From Palsa-506 sp963707065 (lineage in GTDB: Bacteria > Actinomycetota > Actinomycetes > Streptosporangiales > Streptosporangiaceae), in contig CAVPPJ010000053.1 in the NCBI GenBank assembly GCA_963707065.1, forward strand, positions 182,758 to 246,757: a stretch of 64,000 bases of DNA, in the 5' to 3' direction. This document shows positions 25,389 through 33,677 of this stretch, in pieces. Within the stretch, counting starts at the first letter, position 1. Each line of letters starts with the position of its first letter. A model generated the notes under the pieces. The model ran no database searches. It had not been told where the DNA came from and saw only the letters and a list, made by a program, of their open reading frames with translations. Made by a program: the position numbers and the translations under genes.

Positions 25389-26031
25389 TGCCGTGTCCCT
25401 GGCCGGTGGTTCCCTGGACGAGCCCACGGAACCCGTACGCCACTCCTGTCCCGGCCAGGCCGACAAGCCTTACCCGGCGGCGCTCGCCGGATTTCCAGCT
25501 GACCGCGGTGCCCGCCGCGATGTCCAGCCGCATGCCGAGCGCACGGCGACGGTCAAACTCCAGCGCCGGATTGCACTCGAAGAAGTGGTAATGCGAAGAG
25601 ACGAACACGGTTTCCTCGCCGGTGTTCGTTACCTCCAGGTCCGTCATGACCCGGCCGGAGTTCACGGTCAACGAACCCTCGGGCGTGCGGATTGCGCCGG
25701 GCGCCCTGGCGGCATCCTCGGCCGACGGGGTGCCAATGGGATCATCGACGGCGACCAGCGCCGTGCCGCTCGGGAACAGCGCGTCGACCTCTAGGTGCCG
25801 GAGGATCTCGCGAACGCCGTCCATCACGTCATCAGGGCCAAGCACCGACTGGGCGTGGGCGATCACCTCGGCCAGGCTCGCGCCATCCCAGGCGCATTCC
25901 AGCACCTCGTCTGAGATGAGGGCAATCGCTTCGGGCACGTTCAGCGGCCGCCCGCGGGACCGGCGGCGCCTGGCTAGCTCGGCAGCGGTGAAGATCTCGA
26001 GGCGATTTCGCTCTCTGGGCGTCAGGTGCAC
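25381..26031 (-). CDS. ureAB: fused urease gamma/beta subunit
   Basis: The first ~100 residues are UreA-like (MHLTPRERNRLEIFTAAELA, EAIALISDEVLE, VPSGTALV-type end DALFPSGTALVAVDDP). The rest is UreB-like (GSLTVNSGRVMTDLEVTNTG, VSSHYHFFECNPALEFDR, AAGTAVSWKSGERRRVRLV). Gamma-beta fusions are known in actinobacteria and Helicobacter. With UreC it would form the urease hydrolysing urea to ammonia and carbamate. Start is GTG 26031 with a GAGAGG upstream. No ureDEFG accessory genes are in the window, so nickel insertion would need genes elsewhere. Confidence 0.88.
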   Translation of the reverse strand: MHLTPRERNRLEIFTAAELARRRRSRGRPLNVPEAIALISDEVLECAWDGASLAEVIAHAQSVLGPDDVMDGVREILRHLEVDALFPSGTALVAVDDPIGTPSAEDAARAPGAIRTPEGSLTVNSGRVMTDLEVTNTGEETVFVSSHYHFFECNPALEFDRRRALGMRLDIAAGTAVSWKSGERRRVRLVGLAGTGVAYGFRGLVQGTTGQGHGNG

Positions 26032-26204
26032 GGACGGCCTCTCCGGTTACTGGACTGCCGGAACGACGACAGCGGGCGGTCCTCCATTCCACCATCCTTG
26101 CGGCCAGGGTCACCGCCTGTCCGGGGCATAGGATCTGCGTGTAGGTGCAGATCACCGCCCGGGCGGGGGCAGGAACCGGCTGTCCGGGCGCCCAGGGAGG
26201 GCTA

Positions 26205-26360
26205 GTGAGCTGGTTCGCCAGCCAGAAGCTCAGCGAGGGAACCTACCTGCTCGCCGAGCCGCCGCACGTGAACTCCTACCTGATCCTCGGGTCCCGCCGT
26301 GCCGTCCTTTCGACACCGGCATGGGGATCGCCAGGCTCGGACGCAAGCCAGAACGCCGGA
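26205..26360 (+). pseudogene. metallo-beta-lactamase-fold remnant, N-terminal fragment
   Basis: GTG 26205, preceded by GGGAGG, opens SWFASQKLSEGTYLLAEPPH, VNSYLILGSRRAVL, the typical first strands of an MBL-fold hydrolase. After the Val-Leu pair the family continues F-D-T-G-x-G, and that sequence (FDTGMGIARLG) is present in the neighbouring frame, one T short. No HxHxDH motif follows. The fragment runs directly into the leader of the agmatinase gene, so it is a truncated, frame-broken relic. Confidence 0.6.
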
Positions 26361-26401
26361 TAGCGACATTCGCGCCGCGAGGAGCTGGGAAGGGGAATGA
26401 C

Positions 26402-27379
26402 ATGACCGGGCCTGTTCCGCGGATCATCGCCGGCGGCACCATCGGGCCGGTGGACGCCACCGTGGTCCCCCGCTACGCCGGGGAGGCAACCTTCGCCCGC
26501 CTGCCGCGCATCGACGAGGTGACACACGCCGACGTTGCCGTGCTGGGCGTGCCATTTGACAGCGGGGTCAGCTACCGGCCAGGTGCCCGATTCGGCCCCT
26601 CCCACATCCGGGAGTCATCCCGGCTGCTCCGCCCCTATAACCCGGCCCTGCAGGTATCGCCGTTCGCCAGCCAGCAGGTGGCCGACGCGGGGGATCTCGC
26701 GGTCAACCCGTTCAGCATCGAGCAGGCAATCAGCGAGATCGAACGGGGGGCGCGCGATCTGCTGGAACGCGCCCCCTTCGTGCTGACCCTCGGCGGCGAC
26801 CACACCGTGGCCCTGCCGGTGCTCCGGGCGCTGTCGGCGGTGCACGGCCCGCTCGCGGTCGTCCACTTCGATGCCCACCTGGACACGTGGGACACCTATT
26901 TCGGCGCCGCCTACACCCATGGCACGCCTTTCCGGCGGGCCTCGGAGGAAGGCCTGCTGGACCGATCGGGATGCCTGCATGCCGGGATCCGCGGGCCGCT
27001 GTACGCCGACACCGACCTCACCCAGGACACCGACCTTGGCTTCCAGCTGATATCGGCGCCCGACGTCGAACAGCTCGGCGTGGCCGGCCTGGTGGAACGC
27101 ATACAGCAACGAGTCGGTGATCGCCCGGTGTACGTCTCGGTGGATATCGACGTGCTGGACCCCGCGCATGCGCCCGGCACCGGCACCCCGGAGGCGGGCG
27201 GCCTGACCAGCCGGGAACTGCTGGCCACGCTGCGATCCTTCGCCCGCCTGAACCTCATCGGCGCCGACATCGTTGAGGTCGCGCCCGCCTACGATCACGC
27301 CCAGATCACCGGGATCGCCGCCGCGCACGCCGGCTTCGAGCTGCTGTCGGCCCTGGCCTCGAGAAAGGCCGCCCCGTAA
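26402..27379 (+). CDS. speB: agmatinase / ureohydrolase
   Basis: This 325-residue arginase-fold enzyme has all Mn-binding motifs: GGDHTVALP, VVHFDAHLDTWD and SVDIDVLDPAHAPGTGTPEAGG. Agmatinases convert agmatine to putrescine and urea; guanidinobutyrase or guanidinopropionase are alternatives within this family. ATG 26402 is supported by AAGGGGA upstream. The longer frame from 26321 only adds residues of the MBL relic. It is divergent from the urease genes, which would consume the urea it releases. Confidence 0.85.
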   Translation: MTGPVPRIIAGGTIGPVDATVVPRYAGEATFARLPRIDEVTHADVAVLGVPFDSGVSYRPGARFGPSHIRESSRLLRPYNPALQVSPFASQQVADAGDLAVNPFSIEQAISEIERGARDLLERAPFVLTLGGDHTVALPVLRALSAVHGPLAVVHFDAHLDTWDTYFGAAYTHGTPFRRASEEGLLDRSGCLHAGIRGPLYADTDLTQDTDLGFQLISAPDVEQLGVAGLVERIQQRVGDRPVYVSVDIDVLDPAHAPGTGTPEAGGLTSRELLATLRSFARLNLIGADIVEVAPAYDHAQITGIAAAHAGFELLSALASRKAAP

Positions 27380-27508
27380 CCGCTACCCCGAAAGCCCGGG
27401 CCCGGCCCGGACGGCACCGGAAGCGCCGCGCATTGAGGACGTAGTTCGTCCGGCATGGCTCTCAGTTCCAGCGCGCCGACCTGGCGGGCTCCCGGTTCCG
27501 GCTGCCGC

Positions 27509-27871
27509 TCAGGTGGAGATATCTGGATAGGGCATGGTGAGATGGCTCAGCTTCCTGGCGTATTCGAGCTGGAAGCCCAGCGGCTCATCGTAGTCGCGCT
27601 CGAACAAGGCGATGAACAGGGTCAGGGTAAGGAAATGGTGCGCCCCGAGCTCGAATAGCCTGACGAAATCGTGCGTCCCGAGCGCCAGCCGCTCGGCATC
27701 GGAGAATTTAAGCCAGCTGCTCCGCTCACCTTCCGGCAGGTTGAGTACCGTATTGGCACGCTCGGATTCCCACCAGGTCACCGTGCCCCGCGGGTCGGAG
27801 CGGTAGCGCTCGACCAGCTCCGGCTCCCGGTCGATGGTGTAGAGGAATTTGTTGAGCAGGTACTTGCTCAT
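27509..27871 (-). CDS. LigA-like small subunit of an extradiol dioxygenase
   Basis: This 120-residue protein, MSKYLLNKFLYTIDREPELV, resembles the alpha (LigA) subunit of protocatechuate 4,5-dioxygenase-type enzymes. These cover the active site of the LigB subunit. The characteristic features are the short helical fold, the aromatic GTHDFVRLFELGAHHFLTLT and the Tyr-rich C-terminus. ATG 27871 overlaps the LigB stop by 4 bp; the longer frame upstream is the shadow of LigB. It is the last gene of the CoA-transferase operon. Confidence 0.75.
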   Translation of the reverse strand: MSKYLLNKFLYTIDREPELVERYRSDPRGTVTWWESERANTVLNLPEGERSSWLKFSDAERLALGTHDFVRLFELGAHHFLTLTLFIALFERDYDEPLGFQLEYARKLSHLTMPYPDIST

Positions 27872-28728
27872 CTCGCGTCCTCCGGATACCAGGTGAAATA
27901 AGCCTCCATGGTGTGGAACAGGTCCAGTGAGTCGGTGTAGTCGGCCTGCACGTCCTCCCCGGCAACGCCCATCATCAGCATGAAATCCATAAAGCCGTGG
28001 GTGGCGTTCCCGGGTAGCCACAGACTGTCCAGGCTGACCTGTGCCAGCGCGGATTTCAGGTCGCCGGACGCGATCCATTCGACCGCCTTGCGGTCGAACT
28101 CGGGGTCGGGGCCGTGCGGGCCGAACTGGCGCGGCCCGCCCAGCTCCAGCGATAGGTGACCAGTGCCGATGATCGCCACCCGCTTATCGCTTGGCCAGGA
28201 CTCGACCAGTTGCCGGATGGTTTTCCCTAGTTCCACGAAACGCTTCGGCTGTGGCAGCGGCGGCGCGAAAATGTTGGTGTAAACCGGCACAATCGGCAGG
28301 TCCGCCTGCGGCCGCAGCGTTATCAGCGGGCAGGTGACGCTGTGGTCAACTCTCAGTTCGTTACTGAACGCAAGGTCGAAGCCCGCGTCCATCCCCTGCC
28401 GCAGCAAGTAGGCTGACAATTCCTCGTCGCCGGGCAAGAGCATCCGGGGCAGGCCGAACTCCCGCTCCTCGTTGTAGTAGTTCCCGTCGTAGAACGGGGC
28501 CTTGCCGATGAGGAACTGCGGCATGTTGTCCAGCCACATCTGGTGGAAATGATCCGAGCCGATCATGACCAGGACGTCCGGGCGCGCCCGGGTGAGCGTT
28601 TCCCTGAATGCCTCGATCTTCGCCACCCACTCGTCGGCGAACGGCGGCCGCTGCGCCCCGGTGGAAGTACTCGCCCGGTAGTAGAACGGGTGGTGGGTGG
28701 ATGCGATGACCGCTGCGATGATGGCCAC
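27868..28728 (-). CDS. class III extradiol ring-cleavage dioxygenase (LigB-like)
   Basis: This 286-residue LigB-fold protein has iron-ligand and catalytic histidines in IASTHHPFYYR, GSDHFHQMWLDN and IIGTGHLSLELGG, and a late conserved Glu/Asp region. Such enzymes open catechol-type rings between or beside two hydroxyls using Fe(II) and O2, for example protocatechuate, gallate or 2,3-dihydroxyphenylpropionate. The two-subunit arrangement with the LigA-like gene points to a carboxylated catechol or gallate-like substrate. The 4-bp overlap with LigA and 18-bp gap to the citryl-CoA-lyase-like gene show one operon. Confidence 0.85.
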   Translation of the reverse strand: MAIIAAVIASTHHPFYYRASTSTGAQRPPFADEWVAKIEAFRETLTRARPDVLVMIGSDHFHQMWLDNMPQFLIGKAPFYDGNYYNEEREFGLPRMLLPGDEELSAYLLRQGMDAGFDLAFSNELRVDHSVTCPLITLRPQADLPIVPVYTNIFAPPLPQPKRFVELGKTIRQLVESWPSDKRVAIIGTGHLSLELGGPRQFGPHGPDPEFDRKAVEWIASGDLKSALAQVSLDSLWLPGNATHGFMDFMLMMGVAGEDVQADYTDSLDLFHTMEAYFTWYPEDAR

Positions 28729-28746
28729 GGCGGCTCCTTGGGTGAG

Positions 28747-29544
28747 TCAGGCGGGGTCGGGTGGGTAGTAGTCGGCATGCTGCTCGACCGTGAGGTAGAT
28801 GTCCATGCCTACCGGACGGCGCTGCTCCTCAGCCAGGTGGCCGAGCAGGCCGGCGGTGCGGGCCAGCAGGGCGAACCCGCGCAGCAGCGTCGGCGGCAGC
28901 CCGAGATCGGCGAGCGCGGCGCCGCAGGTGCCGGCCCCGTTCAGCGGCAGGGTCCGGCCGAGCACCTGCGGGTGGACTCTGCCGATCGCCTCGAACAGGC
29001 GCAGGTGCGGGCCGCGCAGCCCCTCCTCCTCGGCGATCTGGATGAGCATCGGAGTGCGCGGGTCGGTGACCTTGTGCACGGGATGGCCAAGCCCGGGGAC
29101 GAATCTGCGCTCGGCGCGGGCGGTGGTGACCGCGGCCAGCGCGAGCGCGTCCCAGCCGGCGTCATCGACGGGCAGCTGCTCGCCGGCCTGCGCCAGGGTG
29201 CCGGACAGGAACTGCCCGGCATCCTCCGTGACGCCGAGGAACCTGGAGCCACCGCCGAGCAGGCCGGCCGCGAGTGCGCCCTGCACAGAGTCGGGCGCAC
29301 TGAGGTAAGTGAGCCTGGCCGCGATGGCGGTCGGGGTGAAGCCGTGGTCGGCGAGCGCCACCAGCACCGCCTCGAACACCCGCACCTGCGACGGGGTCGG
29401 CCGCCGCTGCGTCACCAGCCACAGCGCAAGCTCCCCGAACCCGACCCTGCCCATCAGGTCGGCGGCCAGGTCCTGGCCGAGCAGCGTGATCGTGTCCGGG
29501 CTGGACGCGCCCAGCGAGGTCGGGAAGCGGGGGACATTGGTCAT
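28747..29544 (-). CDS. citryl-CoA lyase-like (citrate synthase superfamily)
   Basis: This 265-residue protein has the C-terminal half of the citrate-synthase fold and its catalytic marks: GAGTCGAALADLGLP, the VPGLGHPVHK motif with conserved His, and EQRRPVGMDIYL near the end. Short members like this are citryl-CoA lyases, which cleave a tertiary-alcohol CoA thioester into acetyl-CoA and a 2-oxoacid. It overlaps the CoA-transferase stop by 4 bp, so the transferase probably makes its CoA-ester substrate. Use after ring cleavage of an aromatic acid is inference. Confidence 0.75.
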   Translation of the reverse strand: MTNVPRFPTSLGASSPDTITLLGQDLAADLMGRVGFGELALWLVTQRRPTPSQVRVFEAVLVALADHGFTPTAIAARLTYLSAPDSVQGALAAGLLGGGSRFLGVTEDAGQFLSGTLAQAGEQLPVDDAGWDALALAAVTTARAERRFVPGLGHPVHKVTDPRTPMLIQIAEEEGLRGPHLRLFEAIGRVHPQVLGRTLPLNGAGTCGAALADLGLPPTLLRGFALLARTAGLLGHLAEEQRRPVGMDIYLTVEQHADYYPPDPA

Positions 29545-30857
29545 GGGCGGGTTCCCGTCTCGTGCTGGCCGGCCGAGCCGGATCCGGGGGCTGCGGCCAG
29601 CCAGGCACGGATCTGCTCGCCGTGCTCGTCGAGCGCGGGCGGCGGCAGCGGGTAGCTGGGTGGTGTCCGCGAATAGGCGACCGGGTGGCGGATCGTGGGC
29701 ACGCCTGCGCTGCCGTCACCGGCCAGCACAACCGGGTCGAGCCCGATCTCGCTAGCGAAGGCAATCCCCTGGTCCACCGTGTTGATCGGCCCGCACGGCA
29801 CGCCCGCTTTGATCAGGGCGGTGAACCAGTCCGCCGCCGTGCGGGTGGCCAGCCGCTCGGCCAGCAGCGGCCGCAGCTCATCCCGGTTGGCGGTGCGCCC
29901 GGCGTTGCCGTCGAAGCGGGGATCGTCGGCGAGGCCCGGTATCCCAAGCACCTCGCACAGCTTGCGGAACTGGGCATCGTTGCCTGCGGTCACGATCAGG
30001 TCCCCGTCGGCGGTGGGCAGCGGCTCGTAGGGAAACAGGCTGGGGTGGGAGTTGCCCATCCGGAACGGGACCACTCCCCCGGCCGCATAGGCGCTGGTCT
30101 GGTTCACCATCCCGGACAGGGCCGAGGCCATCAGGCTGGCCTCGACATGCTGGCCCTCGCCGGTCGCGGCCCGGTCGTGCAAGGCGGCCAGGATGGCGAT
30201 GGCGGTGTGCAGGCCGGCGATCACGTCGAACACCGAGATGCCGGCCCGGTACGGCTGCCCGTCAGGGTCGCCGGTCAGGCTCATCAGCCCGGACATGGCC
30301 TGGACCATGAGGTCGTAGCCGGGCAGGTCCTTCCCGCCGCCGGAGCCGAATCCGCTGATCGAGGCGTAGATGATCCCCGGGTTGATTGCGCTCACGGCGG
30401 CATGATCAAGCCCGAACCTGGCCAGCCCGCCGGGCTTGAAGTTCTGCACGAGGACATCGGCGCGGCGGGCGAGTTCCCGTGCCGCCGCCTGGTCGCCGGG
30501 ATCACGCAGGTCGAGCGCGACCGAGCGCTTGTTGCGGTTGATCGCCAGGAAGTAGGTGGACACGCCGTCTGCCGTCACCGGCGGCACCCAGCGGCGGGTA
30601 TCGTCGCCCGCCTGGCTCTCCACCTTGATCACGTCGGCACCGAGATCGGCCAGCAGCATGGTGCAGTAAGGCCCGGCCAGGACCCGCGAGAAATCGGCGA
30701 CAAGCAGGCCAGCAAGCGGGCCGGGACGTGCCTCGCCCGGCGCGGCCACCCGGGCCTGGCCTGCCTGGGCAGATCCCGGCCACGCCGACGCGGGCCAGGC
30801 CGGCGCCGGGGTGTCCGGAGTGGGGCGATCTGGACCCGGGGAGCTGGGCGGGCTCAT
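29541..30857 (-). CDS. CaiB/BaiF family (class III) CoA-transferase
   Basis: This protein of about 438 residues has the family III CoA-transferase pattern: VADFSRVLAGPYCTMLLADL, GADVIKVE, FLAINRNKRSVALDL, and the catalytic Asp in GYDLMVQAMSGLMSLTG. It activates a carboxylic acid to its CoA thioester. A Pro/Ala-rich N-terminal extension precedes the fold. ATG 30857 is preferred because the frame's earlier start, 30887, falls on the edge of the palindromic operator. It is the first gene of an operon with the lyase and the LigBA dioxygenase. Confidence 0.85.
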   Translation of the reverse strand: MSPPSSPGPDRPTPDTPAPAWPASAWPGSAQAGQARVAAPGEARPGPLAGLLVADFSRVLAGPYCTMLLADLGADVIKVESQAGDDTRRWVPPVTADGVSTYFLAINRNKRSVALDLRDPGDQAAARELARRADVLVQNFKPGGLARFGLDHAAVSAINPGIIYASISGFGSGGGKDLPGYDLMVQAMSGLMSLTGDPDGQPYRAGISVFDVIAGLHTAIAILAALHDRAATGEGQHVEASLMASALSGMVNQTSAYAAGGVVPFRMGNSHPSLFPYEPLPTADGDLIVTAGNDAQFRKLCEVLGIPGLADDPRFDGNAGRTANRDELRPLLAERLATRTAADWFTALIKAGVPCGPINTVDQGIAFASEIGLDPVVLAGDGSAGVPTIRHPVAYSRTPPSYPLPPPALDEHGEQIRAWLAAAPGSGSAGQHETGTRP

Positions 30858-30886
30858 AGCGTGGGAAGCATCCTCTTGTCCGTGCA

Positions 30887-30902
30887 CCGGACAGTTGTCC
30901 GG
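30887..30902. promoter_or_regulatory. 16-bp palindrome, likely IclR operator
   Basis: CCGGACAGTTGTCCGG is a perfect palindrome around two central bases, just upstream of the CoA-transferase start. A third TGTCCG half-site lies at 30877-30882. Reading the minus strand, TTGACA (plus positions 30935-30940) lies upstream, so the palindrome sits near the expected transcription start. The same core occurs at 32030-32043. Confidence 0.65.
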
Positions 30903-30995
30903 CCCGATGCAGTCTGAGCGCTAGCTTGGGTCACTGTCAAGGATCGTGTCATTCAGGTCGAACGAGCACGCGGCCGGGACGCCCAGGATCATGGT

Positions 30996-31805
30996 TTACC
31001 GCCCTGAGGCCACTGTGACCTGCGGTGCCGCGTGACATGCCGCCCAGTCGGCGCTGATCGCGCCGGCTGTCTGGAGCAGCAGCGGCAGGTAGTCCCCGGT
31101 CAGCACTTCCACCGGAGTCTCGGCCGCGTGCGTGTTCACGTTCAGCGAGGCGATGACCCGGCCGTCGCCGTCCCGCAGCGGTGCTGCCACCGAGCGGATT
31201 CCCGCTGCCAGCTCCTCGTCGGTGAGCGCCCAGCCGCGCGCGCGGACCTCGCGTAGCGCGGCCGCGCGCTGCTCGCGGTCGGGCACGACACGCGGGTGAA
31301 TGCCGGACCTGCTCGGCTCGGCGAGCACGCGTTCCGCCTCCTCCGGCGGCAGTGCTGCCAGCAGTACCTTGCCCAGCGAGGTCTGCATCGCCGGGAACCT
31401 GGTGCCGATGGTCACCGCCAGCCCGACGATTTTCGGTACCGCCACCCTGGTCACGTACACGATGTCGGATCCGTCCAGCTGCGCGATGGACGACGACTCG
31501 TGCGTGCGCGCCACCAGCGCCTCCATGTGCGGCCTGGCCACCTCCCACAGGCTGCGTGACAGCACGTAGCACATGCCGAGCTCCAGCACGCGCGGGGTGA
31601 GCTCGTAGCCGCCCGATACCCCGCGCACGTATCCCATCTGCTCCAGCGTGATCAGGATGCGCCGCGCGGTCGGCCGGGCCAGCCCGGCCGCGCCCGCCAC
31701 CGCGGCCAGCGACATGACCGGCTGGCGCGGCTGGAACGCCCGGATTACATCGAGGCCGCGGGCAAGTGCCTCGATGAAGTCCGGGCTGGTGTCGCGGCGT
31801 GCCAT
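30996..31805 (-). CDS. IclR-family transcriptional regulator
   Basis: This 269-residue protein has an N-terminal winged helix (SLAAVAGAAGLARPTARRIL, then GYVRG) and a C-terminal IclR effector domain (HESSSIAQLDGSDIVYVTRV, KVLLAALPPEEAERVL, SVAAPLRDGDGRVIASLNV). IclR proteins sense catabolic intermediates and act as repressors or activators of nearby degradation genes. It lies between the CoA-transferase operon, same strand, and the divergent amidohydrolase. Both flanking promoters carry the CGGACA-N2-TGTCCG palindrome, so it likely controls both. The PobR/PcaR group of this family regulates aromatic-acid degradation. Confidence 0.9.
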   Translation of the reverse strand: MARRDTSPDFIEALARGLDVIRAFQPRQPVMSLAAVAGAAGLARPTARRILITLEQMGYVRGVSGGYELTPRVLELGMCYVLSRSLWEVARPHMEALVARTHESSSIAQLDGSDIVYVTRVAVPKIVGLAVTIGTRFPAMQTSLGKVLLAALPPEEAERVLAEPSRSGIHPRVVPDREQRAAALREVRARGWALTDEELAAGIRSVAAPLRDGDGRVIASLNVNTHAAETPVEVLTGDYLPLLLQTAGAISADWAACHAAPQVTVASGR

Positions 31806-32142
31806 CGGCGCCTCTCGCTCCTGAAGTTGATGTCCTGCATGGGTTCTGGCGGCCGGTGGTTACTACGCCGCGTGCGCCCGGCTGTGCCTGGCTGCGGCGC
31901 GGAGCCGCCAGGGTGTCCGCATGCCGGACCAGGCCAGTATGCACTACCAGCCGGCTCAGGCCAATTGCCACTTGACAGCCGCTCCGGGGCCGGCCAATCT
32001 TCCCGGCATGGCTTGACTTGCTCGTTCTACGGACATCTGTCCGCTAAAAACATGGATGCACATTCGCTGCCTGGCGTGACTCGGCGCAGCATGACCGCGC
32101 GACGGTGTGAGCGGCGGGTGTGAGCGGCATAGGAGGACCCTT
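31806..32142. promoter_or_regulatory. divergent promoter region, IclR gene / amidohydrolase
   Basis: This 337-bp stretch has no gene. TTGACT occurs at 32013-32018 and the palindrome CGGACATCTGTCCG at 32030-32043, followed by an A-rich CTAAAAA. The palindrome has the same half-sites as the one at 30887. The rest shows no recognisable feature. Confidence 0.5.
32030..32043. promoter_or_regulatory. CGGACA-N2-TGTCCG palindrome, second IclR operator
   Basis: CGGACA and TGTCCG are exact inverses around two bases, about 100 bp upstream of the amidohydrolase and about 225 bp upstream of the IclR gene. It matches the core of the palindrome before the CoA-transferase operon. Confidence 0.6.
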
Positions 32143-33633
32143 ATGACAGGCGCATCCGGCGAAGAGCACAGCGGCAGTCAGTCAGGTGCCGGCCTGGCGG
32201 CGGCTGACCTGACGCCTGGCAGGCCGGTGGTGTTCCGCAACGCGACCGTGCTGACGATGGATGATGCCCATCACCTGTGGCACGGCGCCGACGTGCTGAT
32301 CCAAGGCGAGACGATCGCCGCGGTCGGCCGGGGCCTGCAGGTTCCGGAGGGCACTGCCGAAATCGACGCGACCGGCGGCATCGTCATGCCAGGGATGATC
32401 GACACCCACCGGCACATGTGGCAGACGGCGATGCGCGGGTACGGCGCGGACTGGACGCTGACCCAGTACTTCGTCTGGAATTACCTGCAGTGGGGTAAGT
32501 CCTTCCGGCCGCAGGACATTTACGCGGGGAACCTGCTGAGCGCGATAGAGGCGATCGACGCCGGCGTGACGACCACCGTGGACTGGTCCCACGGCCTGCA
32601 GACGGTCGAGCACGCCGACGCGGCCGTGGACGCGCTGCAGCAGGTTCCCGGCCGGTTCGTCCTCGCCTACGGCAACATCCACCAGGCCCCCTGGGAGTGG
32701 TCGGCCGCACCGGAGTTCCGCGACTTCGTCAGCAGGCGTTTCGGCGGCAGCGACATGCTCGGTTTCCAGATGGCCTTCGACATCCCGGGAAGCCCGGAGT
32801 TCCCGGAGAAGGCCGCCTTCGAGGTGGCCCGCGAGCTGGGCGTGCCGGTGACCACCCACGCTGGGGTGTGGAAGGTCACCACCGATGACGGGATCCGGCT
32901 GATGCACGAGCACGGCTTCATGACCCCGTCCACGATCTACGTGCACGCCGCGACCCTGTCGGCCGATTCCTATCACCGGATCGCGGCGACCGGCGGGTTC
33001 GCGTCGCTGTCCACCGAGAGCGAGCAGAGCGCCGGGCAGGGCTACCCGCCGACCTGGAAGCTGCGCCAGCACGGCATCGGCGTGTCGCTGTCCATGGACA
33101 CCAGCGTCTGGTGGAGCGCTGACCTGTTCTCCGCGATGCGGGCCACGCTGAGCGCGGACCGCGCCCGCGAGCACCTGGAAGCACATAGCCACGATGACAC
33201 CGTCACCCACCACAGCCTGCGCGCCGAGCAGGTCGTCGACTGGGCCACCCGCGGCGGCGCGAAGGCCCTCGGCCTGGACGCGCTGACCGGCAGCCTGGAA
33301 CCGGGCAAGAAAGCCGACATCGTGCTGATCAAGAACGACCACTCACCGGTGATGTTCCCGCTGCACAACCCCTACGGCCACGTGGTCTTCCAGGCTCAGC
33401 GCGGCGACGTGCACACCGTCGTCATCAACGGCCGGGTCGTCAAGTACGACCACCGCCTGACCGGCACTGACCTCGGTAAGGCGCGCGAGGTGATCGGGCA
33501 GACGGTCGACTACCTCCAGGGCGAGCTCGGTCCCGAGGCATGGGCCGACGGCATGCACCCGGAGATCCCGGAGACCAGGGTCCTCGACAACCCCTACACC
33601 TACACCTACACCGAGGACTCAGGCACGGTGTGA
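32143..33633 (+). CDS. amidohydrolase / metal-dependent deaminase-like
   Basis: This 496-residue TIM-barrel amidohydrolase of the AtzA/TrzN/guanine-deaminase class has metal ligands in GMIDTHRHMWQTAM (His-x-His), VTTHAGVWK, IYVHAATLS and the Asp of SLSMDTSVWWS. The flanking beta-sandwich carries the family start FRNATVLTMDD and end GSLEPGKKADIVLI. It deaminates, dechlorinates or hydrolyses a heterocycle or amide; the substrate is unknown. ATG 32143 is supported by AGGAGG six bases upstream. It leads the second arm of the IclR regulon. Confidence 0.85.
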   Translation: MTGASGEEHSGSQSGAGLAAADLTPGRPVVFRNATVLTMDDAHHLWHGADVLIQGETIAAVGRGLQVPEGTAEIDATGGIVMPGMIDTHRHMWQTAMRGYGADWTLTQYFVWNYLQWGKSFRPQDIYAGNLLSAIEAIDAGVTTTVDWSHGLQTVEHADAAVDALQQVPGRFVLAYGNIHQAPWEWSAAPEFRDFVSRRFGGSDMLGFQMAFDIPGSPEFPEKAAFEVARELGVPVTTHAGVWKVTTDDGIRLMHEHGFMTPSTIYVHAATLSADSYHRIAATGGFASLSTESEQSAGQGYPPTWKLRQHGIGVSLSMDTSVWWSADLFSAMRATLSADRAREHLEAHSHDDTVTHHSLRAEQVVDWATRGGAKALGLDALTGSLEPGKKADIVLIKNDHSPVMFPLHNPYGHVVFQAQRGDVHTVVINGRVVKYDHRLTGTDLGKAREVIGQTVDYLQGELGPEAWADGMHPEIPETRVLDNPYTYTYTEDSGTV

Positions 33634-33677
33634 TGAGAGCAGCGTCATGAGGCCCGGGCTATGAGAGCAGCGTCACG

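Noticed and set aside
29562..30917. 451-codon open frame antisense to the CoA-transferase
   Set aside because: No protein-like pattern, and it mirrors third-position GC of the real gene on the other strand.
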